NCBI GenBank assembly: GCA_003184365.1
Contig: NKYR01000092.1
Coordinates: 104,397 to 168,396 of the forward strand
Source of the DNA: Evernia prunastri
Taxonomy: Eukaryota > Ascomycota > Lecanoromycetes > Lecanorales > Parmeliaceae
Reading direction: 5' to 3'
Length of the DNA: 64,000 nucleotides
Shown here: positions 24,245-34,791 of the stretch, in pieces
How the letters are laid out: every line of letters begins with the position of its first letter
How positions within the stretch are numbered: the first letter of the stretch is position 1
Notes under the pieces: generated by a model
What the model was told of the DNA's origin: nothing
The model's input: only the letters and a program-made list of their open reading frames with translations
The model's database searches: none
Made by a program: the position numbers and the translations under genes

Positions 24245-25035
24245 TCAAGAAGACTGGTATTCTGGAACTGCCCATGCCTTTAGCCTCCCCAAGACTAGGG
24301 ACATAAGGGATCCGGTGGTCCATAGTAGACTATCTAGGGAGCTTGACAAAGCTTTCCATGTTCCTGACGTCACAGAAGAGGAGAAGAATATGGCCAGTAT
24401 TGCTTCGGAGCTCTTCGACCAGATGTCAGCTAGCCAAGAAAACACGAGCATCACCCTCACTTACATCTTGTGGCATCGTTCCCAACTGCCCGATCTCAAA
24501 ACCACACTCCGCAACGAAGTCCGCACACTTTCGCCATGTCTCAATTTCTCACCTTCTGAAAGCGCAACGACGGACGGCGGCCGAAACGGCAAGCTCCCCA
24601 CCCTACCAGCCCCACAAACCATCGACTCCCTACGGTGGCTGCATGCAATCATCTACGAAAGTCTGCGTCTCCACCCCGTCACGCCGGGGCCGCAACCGTG
24701 GCTTGTCCCGAAAGGTGGTTCCGGGGGGGAGAGAATGGTCGCGCTGAGGGGAGCGAGGCGATGAAGCGCTGGTTTTGGGCCTTTGGGAGTGGGGGGCGGA
24801 TGTGCGTTGGGAAGAACTTTGCCATCAAACGTATGTGATTTCACTCCATCTCATTCCACATTCCGATTACGCTTCACGGGTTTCTTCTGTGACTGCAATG
24901 GTGGGGCGAGCTGACAGTTTCAACCAAGAGATCAAATTGCTCATTGCAGCTATCTATACCAATTTCACAACCTCTATCGTTGACGATGACGGTGGAGGAG
25001 TAATTGTAGGTGTAGTGATGAAACAGAGAATGTGA
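24245..25035 (+). pseudogene. Decayed cytochrome P450, C-terminal half with internal deletion
   Basis: Readable P450 landmarks: the I-helix region ENTSITLTYILWH, the K-helix ESLRLHP (ExxR) near 24656, then in another frame PERWF, AMKRWFWAFG and the haem loop FGSGGRMCVG near 24778. An intron to 24932 (from about 24832) precedes a short C-terminal exon with LLIAAIYTNF. The stretch between VPKGG and PERW, normally about 40 residues with the beta-sheet and aromatic region, is missing; the two meet at the shared bases CCGAAAGGTGG around 24708 with loss of frame. The N-terminal half is absent and stop codons occur near 24302 and 24326. Confidence 0.8.
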
Positions 25036-25775
25036 TGCAACACAACCGCAGTGAATCGTTCATTTCTTCCTTCAGATCATCACCGTGACCCGTACCTAAA
25101 TTGGTGACAGCCCTACAGCGGGGCATTGCTTGGCGCAGCTCTTAAGTACCTTATTTAAAGTAAAGTAGCGCCAACTCTAGCTCCGGCCCCCACGGTCGCA
25201 CAAAATGCGTCAAATTCCAGCACCAGCAACAGCAGCTGCAACAGCATGGATTTGAGAATCATACAAAAGCGCATGATCGTCCTTACTTTTTGATATCATA
25301 CGTGCAATTAGAGATGCAAATGTGTGCTCTTGTGCCCAACAGTATCGTTTCGTCTACCTACTGATAAGATGATAGCCCCGCGATGAGGCTGAGTTGGTAT
25401 CCAACGGACCTACGATGACTGTGCCTTCAGCGTTGGAATCTAACAAGTGTTCCAATTTCGGCTCATGCTTAGCCAATCCTGACTCTATTTACGAATTCGA
25501 CTCGTATATGTGAGACGGTAGTGGTTACGTCTAGAGCATGCTTCTGTACATGAGAGAAAGTACATAAGAATATCCAACTCGCACCTTCCCTCTGCATTTT
25601 CTCTACAGTCTCATAACTTCTGTTCAGGCAAGTCTTCGTAAAATACTACTCTCTGCTCTCTTCATTCTCATTCCGAACATCCATTCGAGATATCATTAGC
25701 GTTCCTACTCCTAAACGAAAGAAACGAACAGACCATCACCCACAATCCCATCGTCACTACCCAATAACAGCAACC
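25036..25775. other. Gene-free spacer / promoter of the GPI protein gene
   Basis: No coding ORF. The last 120 bp are C/A/T-rich, typical of a fungal 5' leader. Confidence 0.4.
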
Positions 25776-26312
25776 ATGCTCTTCACCCGTGCTCTCATCC
25801 TCTCAACTCTCACCCTCCTCACCACCGCCCAAACCCCTAACAACGCAGCCCCAGCCGTCCCCACCACACTCAACGGCGCCCAGGTAAACCCCCCCCTCCA
25901 TTCACCCCCCTTACCACCAACCCCCATCCTTCACCCCCAGGCTAACCCTCCCCCTCCCTCAAAGGAAACCCGCGCCGTCAACGACCTCCTCGCCTACCAG
26001 TCCTCCCTCCTCCAACAGCCCGAATACACCTCCGTCCTCGCGGCCCTCCAGTCCGCCATCCCGCCCGACGTCCTCGAGGACATCGAAGACGACCCCTCCG
26101 GCTACCTCCAGTCCATCATCACCGAGACCGCCCGGCCGAGCTGGTACAGCGCTATCCCGACCTCCTACCAGAACTACCTCTCGAGCGTGGGCGTTGCGGA
26201 GGCGAGCATCGTTTCAAAGGACGCGACGGGGCCGGCGCCGACGAGGGCGCCGGGGGCGAAGGTCGTGGGGGCGGCGTTGGCGGTTGGGGCTGCGGGGCTG
26301 GCGATGCTGTGA
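25776..26312 (+). CDS. Small secreted protein, probably GPI-anchored
   Basis: A signal peptide (residues 1-18, ending TTAQ) is followed by a Pro-rich linker, a helical acidic core (NDLLAYQSSLLQQPEY ... PDVLEDIEDD) and a C-terminal hydrophobic tail (about 20 residues ending GLAML) after an Ala/Gly-rich stretch, as in GPI-anchor signals. A likely intron at 25884-25940 (GTAAAC...CCCAG, 57 bp) has a length divisible by three and no stop. The spliced protein has 159 residues and the retained form 178; the intronic part encodes only a Pro/His-rich insert, which argues for splicing. Function unknown; probably cell-wall or plasma-membrane surface. Confidence 0.7.
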   Translation: MLFTRALILSTLTLLTTAQTPNNAAPAVPTTLNGAQVNPPLHSPPLPPTPILHPQANPPPPSKETRAVNDLLAYQSSLLQQPEYTSVLAALQSAIPPDVLEDIEDDPSGYLQSIITETARPSWYSAIPTSYQNYLSSVGVAEASIVSKDATGPAPTRAPGAKVVGAALAVGAAGLAML

Positions 26313-27248
26313 TTGGGGGTTTGGATGGGTGTGTGTATATTTTGGTGGATTGGATTGGATTGGATTGGTTGTTTGCGGTTCGAGCGTCCAGATTGGAGAG
26401 GGTCTGTCTTTTTGGCGCTGGGCGGTCTTCTGTGCTCTACGGATACCCTGAGCGATTGGTTTGCGCTTGTATCAACAATCCATTTGTGCAAGCATCAGGC
26501 ACGGTTATCTTGATCATGTACCATCCATCCGTCCGCTCTCTCGTGACTCTCCATCGCAACGGATTGTCACCCTCACCAGAAGCCCACCCCTCAGAACCAA
26601 TCCTTCCTCCGCAACGGAACGTGCACGCAATCCATCTCCCGTCTGCCTTCATCTACCTCGTATTCCGACGGGATGGAGCTGTTGGGCTTGGCTGGGAAAG
26701 CGGGCCGGTCGGGGCTGGGCGACGGGGTTGTTTGTGCAATGCTGCGAGGCGGGGGATGGCGGTGCTAAACGAGGTGCGATGGCGCTGTCACTGTGTTGAA
26801 ATGGTATTGGTTGGCGCGAAGGTATTTATTGGGGGCCGTGGGCGAGGAGGAGGCGATGGCAGGGAGGGGAGGATTTTGGGAGGGGAGGATTTTGGGAGGG
26901 GAAGGGGAGACTCGGGTTGATAAGTTGGGCTTTCGCTTGGTGCTGGGTGTGGGAATTGGGGAAGAGGGTAGGGGCGGTGGTGGTAAGGGCGGAGGTGGTA
27001 GAATTATTGGATTGTTGGGGTTGTGACGGGGAGGTGTTGGGACTTGGGTATGCACTTGTGGATGCTGCGCTGGATGTGGGGCTGTTGCTGCTGTCGTGCC
27101 TCAATGTCCTAGAGCGTCATGCACTGAGAGCTGGACCGGAGATCGAGTGGTTAACCTGACCGCCAAAACAAGCAACCAAGCTAGACCAGATGCGATGCGT
27201 TGATTGGGCGGGAAAAATGAAATATTAGTGCTTCGTGACAGCGCAGGC
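26313..27248. other. Gene-free region with G-rich DNA
   Basis: GGATT units occur at 26345-26365 and GGGAGGGGAGGATTTT units at 26865-26910. ORFs here are compositional. This is the shared 3' flank of the converging GPI and Bor1-like genes. Confidence 0.5.
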
Positions 27249-29322
27249 TCATGCCTCACTCCATCCCCCAGCACGCTCTCTCAAACCTTCGCGAGGGACA
27301 CCCCTCTCCGCTGCCAACCACTTTTCTCCCCCGGCCTCGGTATCATGACTTGTGCCAGGGCTTTCCGTTTCGCCATCCCCGTCCTTGTCTTCGGGTACCC
27401 GCGGCTTTCCGCCCATGCTCGCCAGTACGATTGCGCTGTCGGCGGTTGGCGCGTCCATGATGCGGAGCTCCTTGCCGGTGAACAGCATCGGGAGGATCTT
27501 CCAGCGGAGGGGGATCAGGGCGATGATGAGGACGGGGAAGCCTAAGTGGTTAGTCGGTGTTTTCGGGGCCGGAGGGATTCGGGCGGGGAAGAGACATACC
27601 TATTCCTGCGATTGTCTGCGATACGCCAACTGTTGCTACGATACCGAAGACTTGCCAGAACAGATAGAACATGATTCTCTTCTTGGGAATCTGTAGCAGT
27701 GGCTCGTCCGGCTGGACAAACCGCGGCTCGCGGATAAGGTAGATGATTTTGGCCATAATACCGTTTCCTTCGAGACCACCCCAGCCAACGACAAAAAACA
27801 CTCCCCCAAAGAGTGCTCGCGGTATCAGATTCAAAACGACCAAGATCGGGCCTGTCATCGTCCCGATAATGGCGAGCCCCATGAGGAAATGCGATACGCG
27901 CTGCTCGACCACACCTTCAGCGACGACTTCTTGTTGGCGGATCTCGCCGCCATCTTCCGTCTTGATGACTTTGAGTACGCTCTTGTAATTGGTCATGCAG
28001 TCGGTGTGTACAGGGGCCTGCGGTACCAGGCCGTTTGGCAAAGGGATATCAATTATGCCAGCAATAAAACTTGTACATCCCAAGAGGAAGAAATCCCAAT
28101 GAAAGCCGCCTGGTTTCTTGAGTGGGAATTGCTTTGCTTGCGCTGTGACACTGCTTTGATTCTGCAAATACTCGTCAGCGAAATGTTCCCATCTATTGCG
28201 AAGGGTCTGGTACATACATGATCATAATAGAAAAGTAGCATCAAGAGAAACCCGATCGGCAAAGCAACAAAGATCCACTTGACCTCCAAGTTCCAGAAGT
28301 CGATGAGCCAGCCTCGGTCGACAGTCGGATAGAAAGCTCGAGTATGTGGCAACTTGCTAACGTTGGTTGCTCTCAGCTGGCCAGGAAAGTGCGCGAATCC
28401 TGTCCAAAATAATGTGGCAATCTGTTTTCATGTCTTTGTAAGCTGGCGCGAGCTAGTGCGAGCTTCCAGGTGGACTCACGGGATAGGCGTAGTCGCTTAG
28501 AAAGCCGCGGACCGAGGGCCGGAACCACACACCACGACCAACCATCTCGAGGGAATAGACGGTGAAGAAGAACATCAAGGCAATAGTTACGCTCATAAAG
28601 CCGTCGGTTGGGCCATCAGTCTCGAACTCTGCGATGAGTAGCTCCACGCCCTTGACTGTCAACGCAGCTTAGCTTCTCCGGTTCTTGGCCAGTGGCAAGT
28701 GAAGAAAAGCGGCACCTACTGCAATAGATGATCCCTACGTAGGCACCGAATGACTGGCTGGAAAAATCGGTCACATAGCGCATGTAATCGCAGAAGTTCC
28801 AGATGGCAAACAGCCAATGGAAGATTGCCGCCCAGATAGCCACCCAGGTCATGAATTGTGGATAGAGAGTCACGTCGTATCGCTTTATGATGTCGAAGAT
28901 GGTGTAGTTGAACAAGGAAATCAAGCCGGTGATGCCGACGATGGTCAGGGGTTGTGCGCCAATGGTGCTGAAGACGATGCATGCTAATGCAGAGGAGAAG
29001 AGGGCTTCGTTTACGCCGTAAAAGCCGCCGGTGCGGCGGTTCATGTCTAGTATAAATGCTAAGGCTGGCAATATACTGTTTACCGTATCAATGACCACTC
29101 GATTTGCTTTGTCTTAAGGAAGTGGACCGCATACTTTACAAAGTATATCCGCACGGTACCAGCAAAGGTTCTATAATTGATGGCGTCTGTAATGTCGGTC
29201 CAGTAGTATGGAAGACGTCTTTTGACGTCGTGATACATGCCTCGCCCTGGGCGAAGCATTCGGTATCGTCGCCATCCAATCTCATTGTCGAAGGAGTAGG
29301 GGTCCGGGGGTTGGCTGACCAT
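27249..29322 (-). CDS. Bor1-like anion (borate/bicarbonate) transporter
   Basis: Six exons (29322-29135, 29075-28720, 28655-28480, 28421-28218, 28161-27600, 27541-27249) give 592 residues without a frame break. The sequence follows the HCO3-transporter (SLC4/Bor1) family: DITDAINYRTFAGTVR at the start of the membrane domain, GGFYGVNEALFSSALA, STIGAQPLTIVGITGLISLFNYTIFDII in TM3-5, and FLLGCTSFIAGIIDIPLPNGLVPQAPVHT later. Family members export borate or exchange anions at the plasma membrane or vacuole. About 12 hydrophobic segments are visible. The C-terminal 80 residues are hydrophilic and acidic, likely regulatory. Substrate is inferred from family only. Confidence 0.92.
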
Positions 29323-30936
29323 GGCGACGGCATTACAACATTACACTAGATTTAGAGAGATATAGGATCAGACTATTACAACCATGGGATATACGGATAA
29401 GAGAAGAATATGAAAAGAAGACAAAGGCGGAGAGGAGTGAGAATAGGTAGTAGTGCTGAAATGCATGGTACCAAAAACGAAAAAATCATTAAAATGAAAA
29501 TGAAAATGGTTGGGTGTTTGAGCAATCCCACCAAACGCACAAAAGTCTTGGCATGACGATATTCGGTAATCCATAAGGCTGTACTTACTGAGTAAGGCAC
29601 GAGGGGGATACAATTTCTTAATCAATGTCTTGGCATGACGTTATTCCCTAGTCAATAAGGCTATACTTACCGAGTAAGGGGTGCAGTCTCTTAATCAATA
29701 TCTTGGCATGACTTGGCATGACGTGACTCCGCATCTTCAGCTCTTCAAAAATCTCCCATCAAGTACTCCGTAGACTTGGCGCGTTCTTAAATATCAACAA
29801 CAACATATGCTGCCCAAGTGATATGCCAACTCAAACCTATTGCTGTGAAGCGTCTTCAACTAAGCCATTTCCCTCTCCTCCCCTCATCCTCCCCGGAAAA
29901 TTGGGCAACGTAACTACGTCGAGGTTCTAAAAGATAAGATCGTAGAGATTGTGACATGTCGGCCTACAAAAATGATTTTCACAACAGGTATCTGGTAACT
30001 TTCTAAGGGAACTTGCCTCACCACGATCGTAAATTCCAGTGTCATCATTTGAGAGGTCTCAAAAATATGGACCCTACTTGCATTGCACGAGACTGTAATA
30101 TTGGACGAGTTGGTGATCTTGGTGATAGTCTATCCGTGATGTTTTTGACCGGACCGGATGGTATTGTCCATGAAGACGTGAAAGGGGCCCAGCCCGGGTT
30201 GGGAAGGCTGTCTAGGTGTTTGAAAAGAAGTCCGCAAAGCCAAAGCCAGTAACATCGAAGTCCGCGCCATCCAAGCCTGCACCATCAGGGCCCTCAACAT
30301 CAGAGTCCTTAAAAATCAGGTCTAAAAACTAAAGCCGAAGTATGATAGGGCTATCATTGTTCCGCATTGTGGTCTCTAGATTGGGGAGGGTTTATGCATT
30401 CATAGTATAGACTGCTCTGCCAATCTTGCGGTTCATTTGAAAAGCCAGAGTGGAGAGGATTAGAGCAGCCCTAGAATGGACATGCAAACCCTTTACTGAA
30501 CATGCAAAGTCCCACCTGTGATCAAGGGAGATGAATGCCAGTACCGCCAGAAGCGTGATAAGTTAGAAAATATCCTTGGCATTCATCCCAAATCCTCGCT
30601 ATGAGTGAATCTATTTTACCGATATACTTCCGTTCTGCAAACTGCACTGTCGCAGCATACGGAAGGCGTGGCAAATTTTATCGTCTTGTTATCGTGCACG
30701 ATCTTATCAAATCATCCTTTGATGGCACAGGGTCAGAGAAGATCCGTCGGCACCCGGGTAAAGGCATCTTGTGTTTATCGTTGACTATATGCGAAGGTCG
30801 TTTTCCCGCATCGGCTTTCTCCGAATATGAAACGCCAGGCGGAAATCATCTTCTCCTAAACTGTCCCAGTCCAACCTTCTAAAAGCCGGATCTCTGCTTC
30901 TTGGCGAGCCAGCGACGGAGCATTCATATTTAGAAA
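29323..30936. other. 1.6-kb gene-free region
   Basis: No coding ORF with support. It contains the tandem repeat at 29546 and a degenerate short-period repeat at about 30240-30330 (CCATCAAGTCC/GCCATC-type units). The 93-codon ORF at 30601-30882 shows no recognisable feature. Confidence 0.45.
29546..29730 (+). repeat. Imperfect tandem repeat of about 75-82 bp
   Basis: Units start with TCTTGGCATGACG at 29546, 29628 and 29701 (the third partial). The first two share AATCxATAAGGCTxTACTTAC and GAGTAAGG blocks and differ largely by transitions. Noncoding. Confidence 0.75.
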
Positions 30937-31649
30937 ATGCCGGTGACCCACATCAATGTGACAGATATCGCACATGACGACCATCGGATGGAGGGTCTCT
31001 TACTAGAGGAAGTGAGTCGCTCCCTTCCATCTCCATCAAGGACAAGGCTGACATAAGGAAGACAGGGCGGCAATGGAGGCTCGACCAGGACTGGACCACC
31101 CTTGCAGCCGGAGCGCAGGGGTTTCACAGCTTCCTGTATGACTCGGTCCTTGAATTCATCCTCATCAGAACGGACCGTGAAGTCAGGTTCCAGAGAATCG
31201 CAACTCCGAACGAGGACGTGGGACTGGCTGATGTCGAATGGGATCCTCGGACCGACGAGCAATACTACATCTTCAAAGTCGACCCTGAGCAGAAAGTCAT
31301 CGTCATCGGCAGTCCGTATGTCCGTTTCTTCCGCTGTGGAGTCAACGAGGCGATTGCTTCGCTGCTTCCTAATGTTTCGAGACGCAAGGAATGTGATTGG
31401 AACGTTGAAAGTCGGGGACGTTCGTGGGATGCAGAGGATGTGTATAAAGAGCGGGACGTCGTTGCGGATGAATCGTACCCGCCTGAACATCTTGCCGAGG
31501 TCGCGAGAAGGTTCAAGGCTTGGAGAGCGAGGAGTACGCAGAGCTGGTTTGTCTTCTTGTTGGTGCCTGAGCGGATGGGCGAGACTGAGGAGAGCTTGTT
31601 GAGGGAGAGAGGGGTGAGGATCGTTGCGGATGTGCCTTGGCGTTTGTGA
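30937..31649 (+). CDS. Unidentified 220-residue protein
   Basis: Two exons (30937-31011, 31062-31649), joined by a canonical 50-bp intron with a GCTGAC branch point, give 220 residues starting MPVTHINVTD. The reading frame is supported by the long open second exon, by sensible composition (FHSFLYDSVLEFILI, YYIFKVDPEQKVIVIG) and by the phase match. No signal peptide, membrane segment or known motif is visible; it looks like a soluble cytosolic protein with a basic, Arg-rich C-terminal third. I do not recognise the family. Long ORFs on the opposite strand are shadows. Confidence 0.6.
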
Positions 31650-32369
31650 GGGGGCTGGTGGATAGGCGCTTGCGTTTCGGCGGATGGAGGTGCTGAGTCT
31701 GCCTGCATATGAAAGGCATTTGAGAATTTCTACAGCCCCGTTGCATGATCGATGTTTTGTATCCCTTGGGAGGGATGAATCCCAAATTTCGTAATCGAGC
31801 TTTTAACCGCAAGCATAATAGCAACACCAACCTTGTGTGCGCTCACGATTGAAATACGAAGCCGTGACCAAGGTCGGACCGACGCCGATTGGTGGGACCC
31901 GAACAGAACCACGAAAGCACGACACATCATCGTAGCCCCATAAATTGGGCTTCCCACGCAGCCGATGTTGCAGACTGCAGGATAGAAAGCCAATAGGTCA
32001 CTGGATGGACCACCGCCCCAGCTGTTCGAGATGGGTAACTGAAGGAGGGGTGATTTATCAACGCCGGAAACGGAAATCTGTTATCCATGATTGAAGTGGT
32101 GCCTACTTGAGCTGACGTCCAACAGCTAATTCTCCTCGACAGCAACACGTGCATGCCTTCAAAATGGACTTATGCACTGGAGTTGTTGAGCTCGCGATAC
32201 AATCGGAGGCCAAGCGATGATGGATTCAAGAAACTACTTCGCACGGAGTCGGTATATCAGGATCTTACGGCACAACAATGCACGTTAGGGGTAAGTGACG
32301 GTGGATCATTTGACGATAGACAGCGCGGTCAGTTCTAATTAGGGTCTTGCCTTTGACATTTGTAGTTAA
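31650..32369. other. Gene-free spacer
   Basis: No coding sequence supported. Short ORFs on both strands lack motifs and splice context. Confidence 0.4.
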
Positions 32370-33352
32370 TCACGCCTGAAGAATATCAGCCAATTCTCCA
32401 AATCCGCACTTCTCATCCCCACTAGTGCCATCGATGAAGAAGTCAACGTCATCCCGCACTTGTTCCATATTTTCGATCAAGTCTTCTGTCGCCCGCTGTA
32501 CATATATTGTCTTCATTCCCCTGTTTTCACTCAGAATGGCTAATACAAACAACAGTCTGGGAAATAGAAGCACTTACGCTGATTTGGCTGCTCTTAGGTC
32601 ATACGCATGCGCTGCGACCATGATGGCTTCTGAAGGGGCCACTTGCATCAAATCTAGTGCTTTGGTATAAGCCTCGGTATCCGGCTGGACAAAGGTCAGC
32701 CGTCAGGTTGGCGCAGGATTTGCGGGACTGTTTCCCCGACCTTCGCTTTTCCTAGTAGTTGCGATGAAAAGAGCATATGAAAAGGGAGGTTCGAAGACTT
32801 CATGAGATCAAGCTGCAAGCGCGTGGATCCATTGGCAAGCACGACTCTACCAGGGTTAGATAAGTATGTCTCCAGACTATACAATAGCGACATCTCACAT
32901 GAAGTATTTTTGCTTCAGCCTCTCTAGTGCAGATGCCACATCAGGCCAGCCTTGACGGTGATATTGCTTCAGCCTAGGTCCTCTTCCAATCCTAATCTCG
33001 ACCGAGACGTACCCTTCTGTTCATGCCATGCGCCAACAAGCTTAGTTCTCACTCCATCATCCCACTGCGCAGGCGTCACCCCTCTAGCAAGTAGCAGCCA
33101 GTTCAGTACCCGTCGATGCGTAACATCGATATCCTCAACTGGTTGAGAAGCTTCTTTTCGCACTTGGGTCTCCTTGAAGAACCCAGCACGCCAGTCAGCG
33201 GCCAACTGGGGCAGTGACTCTGCAGGGAGTGCTGGAATTGAAGGCGCGCTTTCGAGAGTGGGGAGGATAGAGGAGTACCAGTCGACACATGTACCCATGA
33301 GGTCAAAAACTATAGCCTTCGGAACCGCTGGGGATGTGGATACAGCTGACAT
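32370..33352 (-). CDS. Haloacid dehalogenase (type II)-like HAD hydrolase
   Basis: Five exons (33352-33013, 32950-32899, 32846-32741, 32684-32578, 32520-32370) give 251 residues. HAD motif I is IVFDLMGTCVDWY with the nucleophile Asp17. The second position after it is Met rather than Asp, which places it with the dehalogenase rather than the phosphatase branch. Motif II reads VLANGST, the Lys of motif III is in LLGKAKPD, and motif IV is VAAHAYDLRAAK, close to the VAAH-DL form of L-2-haloacid dehalogenases. A cap region sits after motif I (about 25-110). The ATG at 33352 is preferred to 33463 because it begins just before the conserved strand. Cytosolic; natural substrate unknown. Confidence 0.9.
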
Positions 33353-33551
33353 GTTTTTTCTGATATAACAGGAGCCAGTAGAGGGGAAGTCGATTCCTTG
33401 GGAGATCATCGAAGATATCACGTGATATGGTGGGGCAACACCAAGAGGCAGAATAACTCTCACAATGTCTTTTCAATTTGAGTCATTCATCAATCATACC
33501 TAACCTCCGGGAGAGTGTCGGGTTCATCGGCGACGCTATAATATCCATCTC

Positions 33552-34791
33552 CTATTCCAAAAAGCACGACGTGAACCGCCCCAGCGCCAACTTCTGACAA
33601 ACCACCAGCGCCCGGAACGCCCTCATCTGACTAGCCAACACAGTCTTGTATATGATATTTAGTGAAGTAATCGCCAGATCCAGGCTCAAAGCATGTTGTG
33701 GAACAAGTTCCATCTTAAACCTCACATCGTACTGGGCAACATCAAATTCGTGAGGGATACTGCCTGCGGGCTGCGCTTTCAAGTTGACCAGCTGTTCAAG
33801 AACCTCGAGAAGGAAAAACTGGGACTCGCTGCTACTGCCTAGCCTTGCGCCGACTATTGGGAAGTAGAGGCAACATTGGTCGTGGGCGCTCTCTGTTTCG
33901 ATGGGAACTGCGAAGGGCTTATCTGGCCACCCTGCTTCCCATTTTGGTCTGTAGCTGCCATGTCAGCGAATTTTGGGTGAGGTGAGGGTCTGCTGGGTAC
34001 GTACCCGCTCGTCAAGTTGAAATTGGCTAGACTCGGTGGTAAATTCAGGGACAGTCGAGGATGAATGACCGAGAGCAGAGGCGACGCATTGATTTGCAGC
34101 AATGAGCCGATGTAAATAAGAATAGCGTAGACAAGTCCAAACTGCACCACAGAAGCCCGAAGCTGTCCTTGCATGGTCATGCCACGCAGAGTCAAAAATT
34201 GATGAGGGGCAACGAGGTACAAGAGGGTCTCTTCGGCGTCTCCTTGGACCTTCGATCCTATTGTGGTTTGCCGCATTTGCAGAGAAGCGCCCACCGGAAC
34301 GTGCGTTGATCTCCACGACCTTGTCTCGCCACGGCGGACCATTCACTCTCCGAGTCACGCTCTTCACGAGAAGGAGAAACCATTCTCGGACTTCGTGGGG
34401 GTCGTTCACCGTCCACTCTGGCTGCTCAACATGGTCTTGAACCTAACCTAGCCTATCAGCGTCTTAGGGACTAGATTCAATTCGCCTTTTGCACATGAAG
34501 TACTGAGGGTTGGGTAGCAAATAAGATGCCGGAAAGGCTATTGGGACAGTGTCGTTTTGCACTCAGTGTATGCGCGCCGCGGGGACTGTTTTCTCCTACC
34601 TCGCAATCGCGATCCAGAGCCCCAACCAATCGGACCAATTGATTATGCGCGCTTGCGCGCCTATTACAGTCAGAACTTCTCAACCTGAGAAATGATCGGC
34701 ATTTCCTAGGAAAAGGTCCCCAGATACATAGGCGTGTTCGACTAACGGATGCGTGTATGCAGCTGGGGCAGAACTCTTCGACAGGAGACAT
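33552..34791 (-). CDS. Unidentified protein with one predicted membrane segment
   Basis: A four-exon model (34791-34495, 34442-34295, 34257-34005, 33954-33552) gives about 366 residues. Exons 2 to 4 are well supported by continuous sense across introns (VQDHVEQPEWTVND, GYRPKWEAGWPDKPF, EVLEQLVNLKAQPAG). The third exon holds a hydrophobic stretch VYAILIYIGSLLQ. The intron between exons 2 and 3 is short (37 or 43 bp) with a weak donor (GTGGGC or GTTCCG), so a frameshift is an alternative reading. The first exon is Cys/Arg-rich and least certain. No known domain recognised. Confidence 0.45.

Noticed and set aside
29546..29730. CRISPR-like repeat array
   Set aside because: A eukaryotic chromosome, with repeats imperfect, only two to three, and contiguous rather than spacer-separated.
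30930..31490. 186-codon minus-strand ORF
   Set aside because: Antisense shadow of the two-exon gene at 30937-31649, whose frame has better composition and a phase-correct intron.
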